Assembly: GCF_030268885.1 (NCBI RefSeq)
Contig: NZ_BSSA01000018.1
Coordinates: forward strand, 1 to 64,000
Direction of reading: 5' to 3'
Length of the DNA: 64,000 nucleotides
Source: Kitasatospora phosalacinea
Lineage (GTDB): Bacteria > Actinomycetota > Actinomycetes > Streptomycetales > Streptomycetaceae
Shown here: one piece after another, positions 63,408 through 64,000 of the stretch
Layout of the letters: each line of letters opens with the position of its first letter
Numbering within the stretch: position 1 is the first letter of the stretch
Position numbers and translations under genes: made by a program
The notes under the pieces: generated by a model
The model's input: only the letters and a program-made list of their open reading frames with translations
Database searches by the model: none
What the model was told of the DNA's origin: nothing

Positions 63408-63962
63408 ATGACCGAACCCCGCCCCGAGCACACGACCCCCGCCACCGGCCCCACGCCGCAGGTCCCGCAGACCCGCACCGCGCGCCACCGGCGGATCGTG
63501 GACCTGCTGACCCGTCAGCCCGTCCGCTCGCAGAGCCAGCTCGCCAAGCTGCTCGCCGACGACGGACTCGTGGTCACCCAGGCCACCCTCTCCCGGGACC
63601 TGGACGAGCTCGGAGCGGTGAAGATCCGCAACCGGGACGGCGCGCTCATCTACGCCGTCCCGGCCGAGGGCGGGGACCGCACCCCGCGCGCCCCGATGGG
63701 CGAGTCCGCCAGCGAGGCCCGGATGGCCCGGCTGGCGGGCGAGCTGATGGTCTCCGCCACCGCCTCCGGCAACCTGGTGGTGCTGCGCACCCCGCCCGGC
63801 GCGGCCCAGTTCCTGGCCTCCGCGATCGACACCGCCGAGGTGTTCGAGATCCTCGGCACCATCGCCGGGGACGACACCGTGCTGCTGATCAGCCGCGACG
63901 CGGCGGGCGGGCAGGCGCTGGCCGACCACCTGATGCAACTCGCCCAGGCCAAGTCGCAGTAA
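63408..63962 (+). CDS. argR: arginine repressor
   Basis: A 184-residue ArgR. The winged HTH (residues 24-95: RIVDLLTRQPVRSQSQLAKL, VTQATLSRDLDELGAVKIRN) and the C-terminal arginine-binding hexamer domain (VLRTPPGAAQFLASAIDTAE, GTIAGDDTVLLISRD) are complete. It binds ARG boxes with arginine as corepressor; the sites before argC are its likely target. ATG at 63408 with AGGAG. The last 38 bases of the window hold nothing clear. Confidence 0.96.
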   Translation: MTEPRPEHTTPATGPTPQVPQTRTARHRRIVDLLTRQPVRSQSQLAKLLADDGLVVTQATLSRDLDELGAVKIRNRDGALIYAVPAEGGDRTPRAPMGESASEARMARLAGELMVSATASGNLVVLRTPPGAAQFLASAIDTAEVFEILGTIAGDDTVLLISRDAAGGQALADHLMQLAQAKSQ

Positions 63963-64000
63963 GTTCCCGAGCGTTTCAAACGTGCTGTGCGGTACTGGTT

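Overview
The window is high-GC (roughly 72-75%), densely coded chromosome of a streptomycete-like actinobacterium. Evidence: strong G/C at third codon positions, many GTG starts, actinobacterial marker genes (a GarA-like FHA protein, an FtsR-like MerR regulator, small basic protein between two DUF881 proteins, DUF1844, DUF2382), and a GH46 chitosanase very like that of Kitasatospora (Streptomyces) sp. N174. Streptomyces or Kitasatospora is the best guess. No CRISPR array, prophage, transposase or tRNA was seen; the region reads as core chromosome with accessory genes inserted.

Layout. 1-130: 3' end of a 5S rRNA gene and its terminator. 184-9297: a conserved actinobacterial block (CDP-alcohol phosphatidyltransferase, nucleotidyltransferase/phosphomannomutase-like protein, DUF881-Sbp-DUF881, GarA-like FHA protein, FtsR-like MerR, bifunctional nuclease, second MerR). 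The same order is known around garA in mycobacteria, where gcvP also lies nearby. Here gcvP, behind a tandem glycine riboswitch, sits 5.5 kb further on, after a SanA-like protein, DinB, a drug-efflux MFS protein and a PRC/DUF2382 stress protein. 17.9-26.1 kb: translation genes (DUF1844, infC-rpmI-rplT with an attenuator-like leader, an rRNA methyltransferase, an orphan histidine kinase, pheS-pheT). 26.3-52.2 kb: accessory metabolism and transport, mostly small regulator/target pairs: MFS, GNAT, chitosanase with a palindromic operator, lipoprotein, two LRV-repeat proteins, hydroxyacyl-CoA dehydrogenase, SDR, ketopantoate-reductase-like protein, polysaccharide deacetylase-like lipoprotein, EamA transporter/MocR pair, rhomboid, RlmG-like methyltransferase, ADP-ribosylglycohydrolase, VOC/WYL pair, ketoacyl synthase/TetR/APC permease/amidohydrolase group, double-MerR regulator with an erythromycin-esterase-like enzyme.

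52.3-57.7 kb is the most interesting part. Five genes on the minus strand (ribokinase, luciferase-like FMN monooxygenase, flavin reductase, stand-alone riboflavin kinase, PnuC/RibM-type transporter) are divergent from a LacI regulator, with a perfect 20-bp palindrome just upstream of the operon. The gene content matches the riboflavin-degrading (rca) logic described in Microbacterium: import riboflavin, make FMN, reduce it, use FMNH2 and oxygen to cut riboflavin into lumichrome and ribose, then phosphorylate the ribose.

The window closes with a WD40-like protein and the arginine operon argC-argJ-argB-argD-argR, headed by two ARG-box-like sites.
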